DNA of 64,000 nt. Origin: Limnobacter alexandrii (GTDB taxonomy: Bacteria; Pseudomonadota; Gammaproteobacteria; Burkholderiales; Burkholderiaceae_B). Shown here piece after piece: positions 55,036 to 64,000 of the stretch. The position numbers and the translations under genes were made by a program. The notes beneath the pieces are model-generated. The model was given only the letters and a program-made list of their open reading frames with translations. It was not told where the DNA came from and ran no database searches. The DNA is taken from positions 34,006 to 98,005 of the forward strand of contig NZ_SWKN01000013.1 in NCBI RefSeq assembly GCF_005871185.1, in the 5' to 3' direction. The first letter of the stretch is position 1. Every line of letters begins with the position of its first letter.

Positions 55036-55595
55036 GCGGTGCCGTGGTTTGGACCAGGCATTGCCCGCCAAGCTGGCCGGTTTGGGCCAGAAATTGGGCC
55101 AGCACGCCTGGTTCTCTCACCCTGCGTTTGGTACGCCTGAACATGGGGTTTAAAGTAGAGCCTGTGGTGCAGGGCAAGGTGTTGATTAAACACGGGCCTG
55201 GCTCAAGCAGCCGAAATGCAACGGGTCAAATGATGCGGCAGCGGCTTGTGCGCCTACACGTGAACAATGCGCCTGTGGTGCTGGCACAAACTTTGGTTGA
55301 AATCGATGGCCCCGTGAACGACTGGCATTTTTGGCGAGGCTTGGGCACCCGCTCCTTGGGCACGGTGCTGTTTTCCGATCCTCAGGTAAAGCGGGGCGAA
55401 CTGTATTTTGCACGCTTGCCTTTGAACCAGGCCTGGGTGCAGCGTGTTTTGCCTGCGGTCTTGAAGGCGGAGATGAACAGGCTGGGCACCAGCCGCGTGT
55501 GGTATGCCCGTTGTGCGCGCTTTTCGCGCAAACCCAATAGAACACCGTTGTGGGTTATGGAAGTGTTTCTGCCCCAACTTGAAAATTATCTTTAG
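55032..55595 (+). CDS. ubiC: Chorismate-pyruvate lyase-like protein (UbiC family)
   Basis: Would convert chorismate to 4-hydroxybenzoate plus pyruvate, the first committed step of ubiquinone synthesis. The 187-residue protein has W near its start, the conserved G-S-L-T-L-R-L, a central R-L-V-R-L-H and L-G-T-R-S-L-G-T-V-L-F with a trailing R-G-E-L-Y-F-A. Sequence match is by pattern; activity is inferred. The ATG overlaps the yqiA-like stop by 4 bases. Confidence 0.8.
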   Translation: MSGAVVWTRHCPPSWPVWARNWASTPGSLTLRLVRLNMGFKVEPVVQGKVLIKHGPGSSSRNATGQMMRQRLVRLHVNNAPVVLAQTLVEIDGPVNDWHFWRGLGTRSLGTVLFSDPQVKRGELYFARLPLNQAWVQRVLPAVLKAEMNRLGTSRVWYARCARFSRKPNRTPLWVMEVFLPQLENYL

Positions 55596-55603
55596 GACAG
55601 TTG

Positions 55604-57619
55604 ATGAATTTGTATTACGAAGAGGCCGGAGCCTTTAAAGTGGGCCGAGTGCTTCAAGAGCAGGGCAACGCTTATCAGGTGGAAACCTTGCATGGCAAGC
55701 GCACCAAGGTGAAATCCAACAGTGTGATGCTGAAATTTGATGCGCTGGAATGTGCTGAATTCCACGCGCAGGTTGAGGCCTTGGCCAAAGAAGTGGACAC
55801 CGAGTTTTTGTGGGAATGTTCGCCGGAAGGCGAGTTTGATTTCACAGCCATGGCTCAAGAGTATTTCGGTGAAAAACCCACGGTGGTGCAACAAGCGGCC
55901 ACCTTGGCGGCTTTGCATGCGGCGCCTATTCACTTTCACCGCAAAGGCAAGGGCATGTACCGAGCCGCCCCGCCGGAAATTTTACAGGCCGCATTGGCAG
56001 GACTCGAGAAAAAACGCCTGGCCGCTGAACAACAGCAGGCTTGGGCCGATGCCTTGGTGCGCCGTGAATTGCCCGATGGTTTCGCCAAACAGGCGGCCAC
56101 ACTGCTGGTGCGCCCGGATAAAAACAGTGCCGAATACAAAGCCTTGATGCTGGCCTGCACGGAAGCAGGCCGCTCGCCCGATGTGTTGTTGATTGAGTGT
56201 GGTGCGTTCAAGTCTGTGCATGAAATGATGCGTGCGCGTTTCGCGGCCGTGTATTTTCCCAAAGGGCCAGAAATTGATTTGCCAGCCCCGGAAGTACCTG
56301 CTGAATTGGCTGAACTGCCCGTGGCCGATGTGCGTGCTTTTTCGATTGACGACATTTCAACCACAGAAATCGATGATGCCTTCAGCGTGGTTTGGCTGGA
56401 TGAAAAACGTGCGCGCATTGGCGTGCACATTGCCGCACCTGCGCTGTTAATTGCGCGTGGAAGCCCTTACGATCGTGTGGCCCGCGAGCGCCTTTCAACC
56501 GTGTATGCGCCCGGCGATAAAATCACCATGCTGCCTGACCAGGTGGTTGAACTGGCCACATTGGCTGAGGGGCGCACTGTGCCCTCGGTCAGTATTTACG
56601 TGGAAGTGAGCACTGAAACTGGTGAGTTGATCAGCGAGCCTTACAGCGCCATTGAGCAGGTACCCATGGCTGCAAACCTGCGCCACAACCACCTGGATGC
56701 GGCTTTGTCCAAAGAGGTTTTGGAAGACCCCGAGTTGAACGAGCTTGATGTGGTGGGCGAGTTTTTCCCTGCGTTGAAAATGCTCTGGAAAAGTTCGTGC
56801 GTGCTGAGAATGGAACGCGAAATTGTACGCGGTCAGCCCGAGAAGCACACGCGCATTGATTTCAATTTCTATGTGAGTGAAGACGGCACCGTTGAAATTC
56901 AGCCCCGCCGCCGTGATGCACCGCTGGATTTGTTGGTGGCCGAGTGGATGATCTACGTGAACCGAGAATGGGGCGGTATGCTGGATGAATGCAAAGTGAC
57001 CGGCATTTATAGGGTACAACCCCCGATGGGTCGAGTAAGGATGTCTACCCATGCGGCGCCACATGTGGGGTTGGGTGTTCCGCAATACGCATGGAGTACT
57101 TCGCCTTTGCGCAGGTATGTGGATTTGGTGAACCAGCAGCAATTGATTTCACTGCTTCGTCAAGAGCCACCCGTCTACACCGCAACTGATGCGGAATTGC
57201 TGTCTGCAGTGAACAGCTTTGATGTGACCTACAAAGCCTATGCCGAATTTCAGCAGAGTATGGAGCGCTACTGGTGCTTGCGCTGGATTCAGCAAAAGGG
57301 CCGCAAGCAGTTTGATGGCGTGGTGGTTAAAGACGAATTGGTACGTCTGGACGACATTCCCCTGTTTGTTCGTTTGGTGGGCGTGACTTCACCGGGCCGT
57401 GGCGTGCAGGTGGAGGTTGAGCTGGACCAGGTGGATGAACTGACCTTGACGGTTTCTTGCAAATTGATTGCCTTGAAGAAAGGCACGCCCACGCGTTTGC
57501 TGGATGATGATGAGGAAGAAGATGTTGTCGATCTTCCGGAATCACCAGACGCACCGATCGATGTGGTTGAAGCAGGTGAATCTGAGGGAGTGAATACTGC
57601 GGGAGATTCGGCGGCGTGA
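55604..57619 (+). CDS. RNase II/R family ribonuclease (RNB domain)
   Basis: A 671-residue 3'-5' exoribonuclease. The RNB domain holds catalytic aspartates in F-S-I-D-D-I-S-T-T-E-I-D-D-A (about 248-261) and the R-R-Y-V-D-L-V-N-Q region. The N-terminal part is a non-canonical OB-like region; the C-terminal ~60 residues are acidic and disordered. A TTG lies one codon before the ATG at 55604. It is in the mpl-to-mtgA run. Confidence 0.92.
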   Translation: MNLYYEEAGAFKVGRVLQEQGNAYQVETLHGKRTKVKSNSVMLKFDALECAEFHAQVEALAKEVDTEFLWECSPEGEFDFTAMAQEYFGEKPTVVQQAATLAALHAAPIHFHRKGKGMYRAAPPEILQAALAGLEKKRLAAEQQQAWADALVRRELPDGFAKQAATLLVRPDKNSAEYKALMLACTEAGRSPDVLLIECGAFKSVHEMMRARFAAVYFPKGPEIDLPAPEVPAELAELPVADVRAFSIDDISTTEIDDAFSVVWLDEKRARIGVHIAAPALLIARGSPYDRVARERLSTVYAPGDKITMLPDQVVELATLAEGRTVPSVSIYVEVSTETGELISEPYSAIEQVPMAANLRHNHLDAALSKEVLEDPELNELDVVGEFFPALKMLWKSSCVLRMEREIVRGQPEKHTRIDFNFYVSEDGTVEIQPRRRDAPLDLLVAEWMIYVNREWGGMLDECKVTGIYRVQPPMGRVRMSTHAAPHVGLGVPQYAWSTSPLRRYVDLVNQQQLISLLRQEPPVYTATDAELLSAVNSFDVTYKAYAEFQQSMERYWCLRWIQQKGRKQFDGVVVKDELVRLDDIPLFVRLVGVTSPGRGVQVEVELDQVDELTLTVSCKLIALKKGTPTRLLDDDEEEDVVDLPESPDAPIDVVEAGESEGVNTAGDSAA

Positions 57620-58449
57620 CCACTTTGCGTGCACCACTTGGCGAAATCAATTTGAAGAAGGCGCTGGTGTTGTCAGTGCTGCTTCATGCCTTGTTGTTGC
57701 TGGTGCACTTTTCCAAACCGCAGGCCGACACCGCATTCAGCCGCCCGCTGGAAGTGATTTTGGTGAATGCGCAATCGCAAAAAACGCCCACTGATGCCAA
57801 GGTACTGGCGCAGGTTGCACTGGATGGTGGCGGGCAAGCCGACAAGGGCAGGGCCACTACATTGCCGGGGCAAGCCGATGACAAGGTCAACCAGCGCGAG
57901 TTGATTGCCAGCCAGGAGCGCTTGAAAGAACTGGAAGCATTGCAGCGCAATTTGGCGGGTGCAGACTTGCGGACCACACCGCAAAACGAAGTGCTGGATA
58001 CACGCCCTGGCAACGATCCCAAAAGCCAGCGTGCACTTGAGATCAAGAAATTGCAGGCTCAAATTGCCGACAACATCAAAAGTTACAATGAGCGCCCGCG
58101 CAAACACTTCTTCTCGCCACGCACTTCACCCTATGCCTTTGCAATTTATGAAGAGGCCTGGCGTGCCAAGGTGGAACAGGTGGGCAATGCAAATTACCCC
58201 GATGAACTGAAAGGCCGTATTTACGGCAAGTTAAGGCTGACTGCTTATGTGCGTGCAGACGGCACTCTCGAAGATGTGGAAGTCGACCGCTCATCGGGAT
58301 CAGCCGTGCTGGACCGCGCTGCATTGAGAATTTTAAGAATGTCTACACCGTTTCCGCCTTTCCCTTCAGAGATGCGGCAGAAGGCCGATATTCTGGCGAT
58401 TACCCGCACTTGGGTGTTTAGCCGTGACACCATCAGCACCGAGTACTGA
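57616..58449 (+). CDS. TonB-family energy-transduction-like protein
   Basis: A 277-residue protein with one transmembrane helix (about 15-32) near the N terminus, a long polar helical and disordered periplasmic spacer, and a C-terminal TonB-type domain (L-T-A-Y-V-R-A-D-G-T-L-E-D-V and S-S-G-S-A-V-L-D-R-A-A). No exbB/exbD is in the window, so a true TonB role is uncertain; it could be a TolA-like or single-domain relative. The GTG start overlaps the RNB stop (GTGA). Confidence 0.85.
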   Translation: MTTLRAPLGEINLKKALVLSVLLHALLLLVHFSKPQADTAFSRPLEVILVNAQSQKTPTDAKVLAQVALDGGGQADKGRATTLPGQADDKVNQRELIASQERLKELEALQRNLAGADLRTTPQNEVLDTRPGNDPKSQRALEIKKLQAQIADNIKSYNERPRKHFFSPRTSPYAFAIYEEAWRAKVEQVGNANYPDELKGRIYGKLRLTAYVRADGTLEDVEVDRSSGSAVLDRAALRILRMSTPFPPFPSEMRQKADILAITRTWVFSRDTISTEY

Positions 58450-58463
58450 GCCATGGAGGCCCC

Positions 58464-59363
58464 TTGTTGAATGCATTGATTTCTGAGGCAGACCGCTACG
58501 TGGTGATTGGCAATCCAATTTCACACAGCATGTCGCCTTTCATTCATGCTGACTTTGCCGCACAGCTTGGCTTGCCCCTGCAATACGAGCGTGTGCTGGC
58601 GCCGTTGAATGGCTTTGCCCAAACTGTGGCCGCACTGAAAGCAGCGGGTGTGAAGGGTGCAAATGTGACTGTGCCATTCAAACTAGAGGCTTTTGCTTTG
58701 GCCAAGGTACTCCCCAATTCGCTGACCTCAGCCGCAGAATTTGCGCAGGCGGCCAACACTTTGAAATTCAATGCGGATGGCACCGTACTGGCCGACAACA
58801 CCGATGGCGGGGGCCTGTGTCGCGACTTGGACCGGCAGTTAAATACCCTGGGTTTGCACCTTGCGCAATGCCAGGTATTGATGATTGGTGCAGGCGGCGC
58901 AGCCAGTGGTTGTGTGTCTGCTTTTCAGCAAGCTGGAGTTCAACATTTGACCGTGCTGAACCGCACAGTGCCCAAGGCACGCGAGTTGGCAGAACGCGCG
59001 GAGGCAATTGATTTGCCATCAGCGGGCGGGGGCCTGGACACGCCGCCTTCGCATTTTGAAACACCCGGAGCACCGGTGGTAATCGTGAATGCGTCGTCCA
59101 GCAGCCTGAAAGGCGATGTGCCTGTGCTTCACCCTGATTGGTATCAGCGGGCTGTGCTTGCGTACGACATGATGTATGCCGCCGAGCCCACACCGTTTGT
59201 TTGGTCACTTGGCAAACTTGATTTGCCGTGCAGCGATGGCTTGGGTATGTTGGTGTTTCAGGCCCAGCTGGCCTTTGAGGTATGGACCGGGGCTTCGCCC
59301 AATGCACTTGAAACTTTAACCAAAGTTCGGCAAGCCCTGCTTGCCAAAGCAAAACAACCATGA
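58464..59363 (+). CDS. aroE: Shikimate dehydrogenase
   Basis: Reduces 3-dehydroshikimate with NADPH in the aromatic amino-acid pathway. The 299-residue protein shows N-P-I-S-H-S-M-S-P, V-T-V-P-F-K with the catalytic lysine, A-D-N-T-D-G and the NADP motif G-A-G-G-A-A-S-G-C. A TTG at 58464 with a GGAGGC site is the start. The stop overlaps the mtgA start (ATGA). Confidence 0.95.
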   Translation: MLNALISEADRYVVIGNPISHSMSPFIHADFAAQLGLPLQYERVLAPLNGFAQTVAALKAAGVKGANVTVPFKLEAFALAKVLPNSLTSAAEFAQAANTLKFNADGTVLADNTDGGGLCRDLDRQLNTLGLHLAQCQVLMIGAGGAASGCVSAFQQAGVQHLTVLNRTVPKARELAERAEAIDLPSAGGGLDTPPSHFETPGAPVVIVNASSSSLKGDVPVLHPDWYQRAVLAYDMMYAAEPTPFVWSLGKLDLPCSDGLGMLVFQAQLAFEVWTGASPNALETLTKVRQALLAKAKQP

Positions 59364-60109
59364 CCATGGCACGCAGAAAATCTTCCAAAGGCGGTAGCAA
59401 ACGCAAGTTCAGCCTGAATCCTTTGGTGTGGTTGTGGCGAATTTTCTTCTGGGGGTTTTGTGCCATTGTGCTGCTGCAACTTTGGTACCTCGCGCAAATT
59501 GCGGTGTGGACACATGTCAACCCCAGCAGCACCAGTTTCATGCAAACCCGTTTGGCTGAAATTCGCAAGATCGAGCCTGGTTTCCAGTTGAAACACCAGT
59601 GGGTACCGTATGACAAAATTTCACTGAACCTGAAACGCGCGGTGATTGCTGCTGAAGACAGTGGCTTCATGACCCACAAGGGCGTGGAAATGGAGGCCAT
59701 TCAACTGGCGATCAAACGCAATGAAAGGCGAGGCCGTGTAACACATGGCGGCTCTACCATTACCCAGCAGTTGGCCAAAAACCTGTTTTTGACCAGCAAG
59801 CGAAGCTACATTCGCAAAGGCCAAGAGTTGGTCATTGCCTTGATGATTGAGGCGCTTTGGGACAAACGCCGTATTCTCGAGGTGTACTTGAATGTGGTGG
59901 AATGGGGCAATGGTGTGTATGGGGCTGAGGCAGGTGCCAAGCACCATTATGGCGTGAGCGCAGCCCAGCTGAGCAGTTATCAGGCCGCTCGCATGGCGGG
60001 CATGTTGCCGGCGCCACGCTATTTTGACAAACGCAGAAACTCACCTTTCCTGGCTCGGAAAACCGGTACTCTTCAAAAGCGCATGTATCAGGTTACTGTG
60101 CCGAAGTAA
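59360..60109 (+). CDS. mtgA: Monofunctional biosynthetic peptidoglycan transglycosylase
   Basis: Polymerises lipid II into glycan strands at the inner membrane. The 249-residue protein has a transmembrane segment (about 27-46), then the GT51 motifs A-E-D-S-G-F and G-G-S-T-I-T-Q-Q-L-A-K-N-L-F. The catalytic glutamate is in E-D-S. It ends the mpl-led operon, which holds several cell-wall genes. Confidence 0.94.
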   Translation: MTMARRKSSKGGSKRKFSLNPLVWLWRIFFWGFCAIVLLQLWYLAQIAVWTHVNPSSTSFMQTRLAEIRKIEPGFQLKHQWVPYDKISLNLKRAVIAAEDSGFMTHKGVEMEAIQLAIKRNERRGRVTHGGSTITQQLAKNLFLTSKRSYIRKGQELVIALMIEALWDKRRILEVYLNVVEWGNGVYGAEAGAKHHYGVSAAQLSSYQAARMAGMLPAPRYFDKRRNSPFLARKTGTLQKRMYQVTVPK

Positions 60110-60123
60110 TGCGTCTACGTTTA

Positions 60124-60311
60124 CTTGTTCAGGTGCATACCCTTTTGCGCCAGAAAGCCTGAGTTCCCCCTTGAAGACGATTAACCACCCTGAGCGCCCC
60201 CGCTAACAAAGCGGGCGGGCTGCGCTCCCGGCGTTGCCGAACGGGAGGTGAATCGACTACAAGGGCAGGCTTTCTTGAATGCCGCTGCAAGGGCATTGCT
60301 ACCTGAACAAG
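60124..60311 (+). repeat. Fold-back structured repeat, copy C
   Basis: About 188 bp with perfect 11-bp ends CTTGTTCAGGT (60124-60134) and ACCTGAACAAG (60301-60311). The core 60151-60280 matches copies A and B: terminal helix GAAAGCCTG with CAGGCTTTC, CCCTTG with CAAGGG, CGATT with AATCG, then hairpins CCCGCT/AGCGGG and CTCCCG/CGGGAG. Pairing is retained although the bases differ from copies A and B. It lies 14 bp downstream of the mtgA stop. Confidence 0.8.
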
Positions 60312-60567
60312 CAAAAAGGCGTTACTTCGGTAACGAAATATTTGTTTGAGAATGCGTTTGAATGCGTTTATTTTTGACGAACATCGGAATGAATTCTGAG
60401 CGCGGGCAGATAGTCTGGCCGGATTGTCTGACTTGGTAGTTTGAGTTTGTGAAGTTACAGTGTGATAGCGGTGTAGTGACGCTACGAGGTGCGCACCCAA
60501 GAGCAGAATTTCTGGGAAACTAGATTTATTGTGATCTATTCAAACAACTATTGATTCAATTCAAGTT
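60312..60567. other. Non-coding region upstream of the SIR2-like gene
   Basis: No supported gene. A small hairpin GTTAC-TTCG-GTAAC lies at 60321-60334 and a short direct repeat GAATGCGTTT occurs twice near 60350-60368. The last 60 bases are AT-rich and should hold the promoter of the SIR2-like gene, but no convincing hexamers were found. Confidence 0.4.
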
Positions 60568-63500
60568 ATGAGATTCCACGCTGACGGCCCGATCATTCCC
60601 GACATACTTTTGAATCGTTGTGATGAGGGTCGTGTGGTGTTTCTTTGCGGTGCGGGAGTATCTGTACCGTCAAATATGCCTGATTTTGTAAAACTTACTG
60701 AGTGCGTAATCAATTTCTTTGACCCTTCAGCTGACTCGGAAATCAGGATTGCATTTCAGCCTTGGTTGGATGAAAAACAGAAAGGGAACGAGTCTTCCTT
60801 AAAAACTCCACTAGACCAGATATTCAATCTTCTCCATATGGAGTACGGTAAACATGAAGTTAATCAGTTGGTGGCAAGACAGCTAAGTGCCAAGCCTTCC
60901 GCCAAGATTGGACATGAGCATGGGTTGATCAAGCGAATTTCTAAAAGCGCCAAAGGAATTCCGCAGATCGTAACCACTAATTTTGATCGCTTGTTTGAGG
61001 GGCGCGATCAAGAGGAGCACACATATGAACCGCCAGCTTTTCCTGATCTTGGATACGGTTCAAGTATCGAGGGTATTACATATCTGCACGGAAAGTTGCA
61101 AGACCCTGATTCTGAAAGTCATCCATATGTGCTGAGTAGTGCAGATTTTGGTCGAGCCTATCTTTCTGAAGGTTGGGCGACAAAATTTATTCGAGATCTA
61201 TTGGGTCGATATACCGTAGTGTTGCTAGGCTATAAAGCGGAAGACCCACCGATTAAATACCTCCTACAAGGCCTTAACCATGATGGAAAATATGACCGAT
61301 CCAGGTTGTATGCGTTTGATAAAGGTCCTCCTGAAGAAATAGAAGCAAAGTGGCATGATCGTGGTGTAACGGCGATAGCCTTTCCTGATTTTCCAAAGTT
61401 GTGGGAGAGCATACAAGCTTGGGCTGAACGCGCTGATGACCCTCGTAAATGGCGAGAGTCGGTGATCGCCAAGACTCAACAAGATCCAAAAGATTTGGCG
61501 GCTCATGAGCGTGGGCAAGTAGCACATGTTTTGCGCACGGTACAGGGCGCGAAATTATTCTCCCAGGCAGATCCAGCTGCAAATCCAGAATGGGTGTGTG
61601 TGATGGATGCGACGGTGCGTTCCGCGGAGCAGGTTGAGGGGTATGGTGAAGATGCAGAGGTTTTTGATCCCAGGGTGGCTTACGGCCTTGATGACGATTT
61701 AGAAGATTTTTCTGACGATAACAATAAATCACCTGTTAACAACGACGATCTTTTGATTTGGAGAGAGGGAGATGACAATCCGCATGATTTTCACCAGATA
61801 GGTGGAAGGCGGCCTGAAGGTTTTGAGCCGCTTTCTGCCAGGTTAGGTCACTTGATTACATGGTTTGCTAAGTCCATTCATAGTCCGGTGCTGGCTTGGT
61901 GGGTGATTCGTCAAACTGGTATACATCCCCGATTGTTGAGAGAACTTGGAGGGGAAATCGAACGTTCAAAAAATTTACATTCGCGAGCTAGACATATTTG
62001 GAATCTGATTCTTGAGGCGCAACGTGATCCTCGAAATAGGGCTCATCAATATCGGAATTGGTTCGATTTCAAAAACAAAGTTGAAAGTGAAGGCTGGACT
62101 TCTCATGTTCTGAGGGACTTCCGAGAATTTGCAACTCCAAGGTTGGATGTTAAAGCGCCTTATGGCTTGAGTAAGGCTAAACCACCTCAGGACGATTGGC
62201 AGCATGTTGATCTCGGAGGACTAGGTCAATTCGAAGTGAAGTTCCTTGAGCGTTATAACGAAGATGTAGAGGTACCTGATGAGGTCTTGCCTGAAGTATT
62301 TGGCATCATTGAGGCGCAGTTTAGGGTTGTGTCAGGCCTGCTTAAGGATATCGATAGGGATATTTACAATTTTGAGCTACCTACTTGCTACCCTGATCGA
62401 GATGTTGAGGGGGAAGTTCATGTAGAAGAAAGTGCGCAATCTGTGACTTGGTTCATCCAGCTTTTTGACCGGATGGTTGCGGAATATCCAGAGTTAGCCC
62501 GTGCGCATGCAACGACTTGGCCAATTGCAGATCCATTATTCTATGGAAGATTAAAGCTGTATGCGTTTAACAAAGTAGAATTATTTGAAGCGGATTACGT
62601 TGCTGAGCAAGTGTTGTGTATTCAGCAAGAAATTTTCTGGGATAGCGATCTGGTTCGAGAGCTTGTGTTCTTGCTGATTGATCGATGGCATGAGTTCTCC
62701 ATTGATCATAAAAGTCGATTGATGGAGAGAATTCTTGAAGGGCCTGACAAGCGCTCCTACTGGTCTGATGATGAATATCCTAAATTACGAGATGAGTCTG
62801 CCGCCAGCTACGCAAGATATATTCAATTACACGGATGTGAGCTAACGGTAGACCATACTAAAAAACTCGCAGAATTGATCGAAAAGCTTCCAGAATGGCG
62901 TGAAAGCTGGGCTTCATCAATTGCAATCAAACAGGGCTCTTCAGGCGGATGGGTGTCCACCGACGAAAATCCAGATGAAATTTTAAGCCTTCCAGTGGGG
63001 GAATTGGTTAGTAAAGCCAAGGAGGCGTCAAAGCGGGATTTTTTTAGTCTCACCGATAAAAGACCGTTTATTGGTTTGGTTAAATCCAATCCGAGAAAGG
63101 CACTTGCGGCGCTTACAATTTCTGGGAAAAAGGGGGAGTTCCGGGAAGATTTCTGGTCGGAAATGATCAATCACTTTCCCGAGGAAGTCAGGCCGCGGTT
63201 AAGGCTGGTTTTCTTGAGGCGATTATCGCGTTTACCTCATTCGCTGATAGTAGAACTCCGCTTTACATTGGGACGATGGTTTGAAAAGAACCTTAGTGTC
63301 ATTCTGAAGTTTGATGAAGCCCTTGGTTGGGCTTTATACGATCACATCGTTGATGGAATTATGAGTGGCGGAGCAGACGCTACTGGGAGTAGCCGTGGTG
63401 AAGTGACTTTGAGGGGAAAAGTCATTCAACAATCCCGGCGTACTTATGATCATGCAATTAATGGTCCCATCGGTATGTGTACCGCAGCTCTTTTCCGTGT

Positions 63501-63906
63501 TTTGAGCTTTGAGAAACGAGAAGCAAGCTCGCTTATTCCGGGGCATATCAAATTTCGTATCGAACGTCTTTTTTTGGCAGTTGGGGAAGGCTCGGATCAT
63601 GCGGTTTCAGTAACTTGCCGAAGGCTCGACTGGTTGATGTTCATCGATCCAGATTGGACCAAAACACAGCTGATTCCGATGCTGAATTTCCAACATCCTC
63701 GTTCAGAAGCCGCATGGAACGGATTTTTACATAGTGGGAATATACCTAGCCCACCTTTGTTGGAAATAATCAAACCGCAGTTACTTGGACTTTTCCCAAA
63801 GATTGAAGAGTTTTCTTGGGGTGGCAAATTAGAAAATGTAGCTGCGCGGTGGCTAGGTTGGTTGCGAGTGTTTGTGACCTGCCCCGGATTTTTCGATCCA
63901 GCGTGA
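60568..63906 (+). CDS. SIR2-domain defence-type protein
   Basis: A 1112-residue protein. The SIR2-like domain fills about 1-280: G-A-G-V-S at 28-32, T-T-N-F-D at 136-140, catalytic His174 in Y-L-H-G-K-L, and G-Y-K-A-E-D-P-P at 221-228. The remaining ~800 residues are helical, with E/D-rich stretches, and resemble the DUF4020-type C-terminal regions of defence sirtuins (from memory). Such proteins deplete NAD+ when they sense phage. Codon and base use is visibly more AT-rich than the housekeeping genes, a sign of transfer. The stop TGA at 63904 coincides with the start of a candidate IS end, so the C terminus may be truncated. Confidence 0.8.
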   Translation: MRFHADGPIIPDILLNRCDEGRVVFLCGAGVSVPSNMPDFVKLTECVINFFDPSADSEIRIAFQPWLDEKQKGNESSLKTPLDQIFNLLHMEYGKHEVNQLVARQLSAKPSAKIGHEHGLIKRISKSAKGIPQIVTTNFDRLFEGRDQEEHTYEPPAFPDLGYGSSIEGITYLHGKLQDPDSESHPYVLSSADFGRAYLSEGWATKFIRDLLGRYTVVLLGYKAEDPPIKYLLQGLNHDGKYDRSRLYAFDKGPPEEIEAKWHDRGVTAIAFPDFPKLWESIQAWAERADDPRKWRESVIAKTQQDPKDLAAHERGQVAHVLRTVQGAKLFSQADPAANPEWVCVMDATVRSAEQVEGYGEDAEVFDPRVAYGLDDDLEDFSDDNNKSPVNNDDLLIWREGDDNPHDFHQIGGRRPEGFEPLSARLGHLITWFAKSIHSPVLAWWVIRQTGIHPRLLRELGGEIERSKNLHSRARHIWNLILEAQRDPRNRAHQYRNWFDFKNKVESEGWTSHVLRDFREFATPRLDVKAPYGLSKAKPPQDDWQHVDLGGLGQFEVKFLERYNEDVEVPDEVLPEVFGIIEAQFRVVSGLLKDIDRDIYNFELPTCYPDRDVEGEVHVEESAQSVTWFIQLFDRMVAEYPELARAHATTWPIADPLFYGRLKLYAFNKVELFEADYVAEQVLCIQQEIFWDSDLVRELVFLLIDRWHEFSIDHKSRLMERILEGPDKRSYWSDDEYPKLRDESAASYARYIQLHGCELTVDHTKKLAELIEKLPEWRESWASSIAIKQGSSGGWVSTDENPDEILSLPVGELVSKAKEASKRDFFSLTDKRPFIGLVKSNPRKALAALTISGKKGEFREDFWSEMINHFPEEVRPRLRLVFLRRLSRLPHSLIVELRFTLGRWFEKNLSVILKFDEALGWALYDHIVDGIMSGGADATGSSRGEVTLRGKVIQQSRRTYDHAINGPIGMCTAALFRVLSFEKREASSLIPGHIKFRIERLFLAVGEGSDHAVSVTCRRLDWLMFIDPDWTKTQLIPMLNFQHPRSEAAWNGFLHSGNIPSPPLLEIIKPQLLGLFPKIEEFSWGGKLENVAARWLGWLRVFVTCPGFFDPA

Positions 63907-64000
63907 CTTAACTACAATGGTCTCTCAACGCAGCGAGAGACGAAATGAAACGAGCCCGATTCAGCGATGAGCAGATTGTTCGAATCCTGAGAGAAACAGA
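63904..64000 (+). mobile_element. Left end of an IS3-family insertion sequence (partial)
   Basis: The stretch begins with TGACTTAACTACAATGG, which could be the terminal inverted repeat, and contains a TCTCTC/GAGAGA inverted repeat before an orfA-like start. Runs off the window, so the right end and target duplication cannot be seen. Confidence 0.65.
63945..64000 (+). CDS. IS3-family transposase OrfA, 5' fragment
   Basis: The first ~18 codons read M-K-R-A-R-F-S-D-E-Q-I-V-R-I-L-R-E-T, the usual opening of IS3-group OrfA helix-turn-helix proteins. The rest is outside the window. Confidence 0.8.
   Translation, partial: MKRARFSDEQIVRILRET

Overview
The window looks like chromosomal DNA of a betaproteobacterium of the order Burkholderiales. 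The evidence is the conserved gene order (Nudix/ThiE-like gene, zapD, coaE, pilD-pilC-pilB; ispB, rplU-rpmA-obgE-proB; accB-accC-prmA) and the protein families. A Limnobacter-like organism is my best guess, but the genus is an inference from memory. No rRNA, tRNA or CRISPR array was seen.

Layout. 1-6054: leftward block for type IV pilus assembly (pilB, pilC, pilD), coaE and zapD, converging on the tail of a Nudix/thiamine-synthase-like gene. 6162-11209: ispB, then the rplU-rpmA-obgE-proB-hydrolase block. 11293-12482: a pesticin-like muramidase coupled to a lipoprotein. 12514-19285: rppH, proS, a lytic transglycosylase, ffh, a ypjD-like gene, a small PP0621-like gene and ampD. 19286-23813: nrdA and nrdB behind a dense regulatory region (promoter, NrdR boxes, DnaA-box-like sites). 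23926-26303: an Hcp gene facing a two-gene unit that looks like effector plus membrane immunity. 26466-34637: accessory region with a PLD-helicase-DUF3427 protein, an AT-rich two-gene HATPase/receiver pair, a nuclease-helicase-S24 fusion and an XRE regulator. 34634-39387: an FAD enzyme, a PAAR-metallopeptidase with lipoprotein partner, and a nucleotidyltransferase/HEPN-like pair. 39510-45581: regulator, YnfA, DUF4105, MBL lipoprotein, and a divergent esterase/Baeyer-Villiger monooxygenase pair. 45681-52940: YggT, glycine-zipper lipoprotein, PfkB kinase, DUF3426, prmA, accC, accB, TlpA. 53003-60109: an operon of mpl, yqiA-like, ubiC-like, an RNB ribonuclease, tonB-like, aroE and mtgA. 60568-63906: a large SIR2-domain protein of defence type, followed directly by the left end of an IS3-family element that runs off the window.

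Two themes stand out. First, three separate orphan type VI secretion (T6SS)-style modules (pesticin-like muramidase/lipoprotein; Hcp with a glycine-rich hydrophobic candidate effector and polytopic partner; PAAR-HExxH with lipoprotein partner) lie in a window without any T6SS core gene, so the core machine would be elsewhere. Second, three copies of a roughly 190-bp fold-back element (two in 15631-16162 as an inverted pair, one at 60124-60311) share one predicted fold: a long closing helix with two inner hairpins. Their arm sequences differ but stay complementary, which is the pattern expected when structure rather than sequence is selected. I consider this repeat and the HATPase/receiver pair the best candidates for something undescribed.
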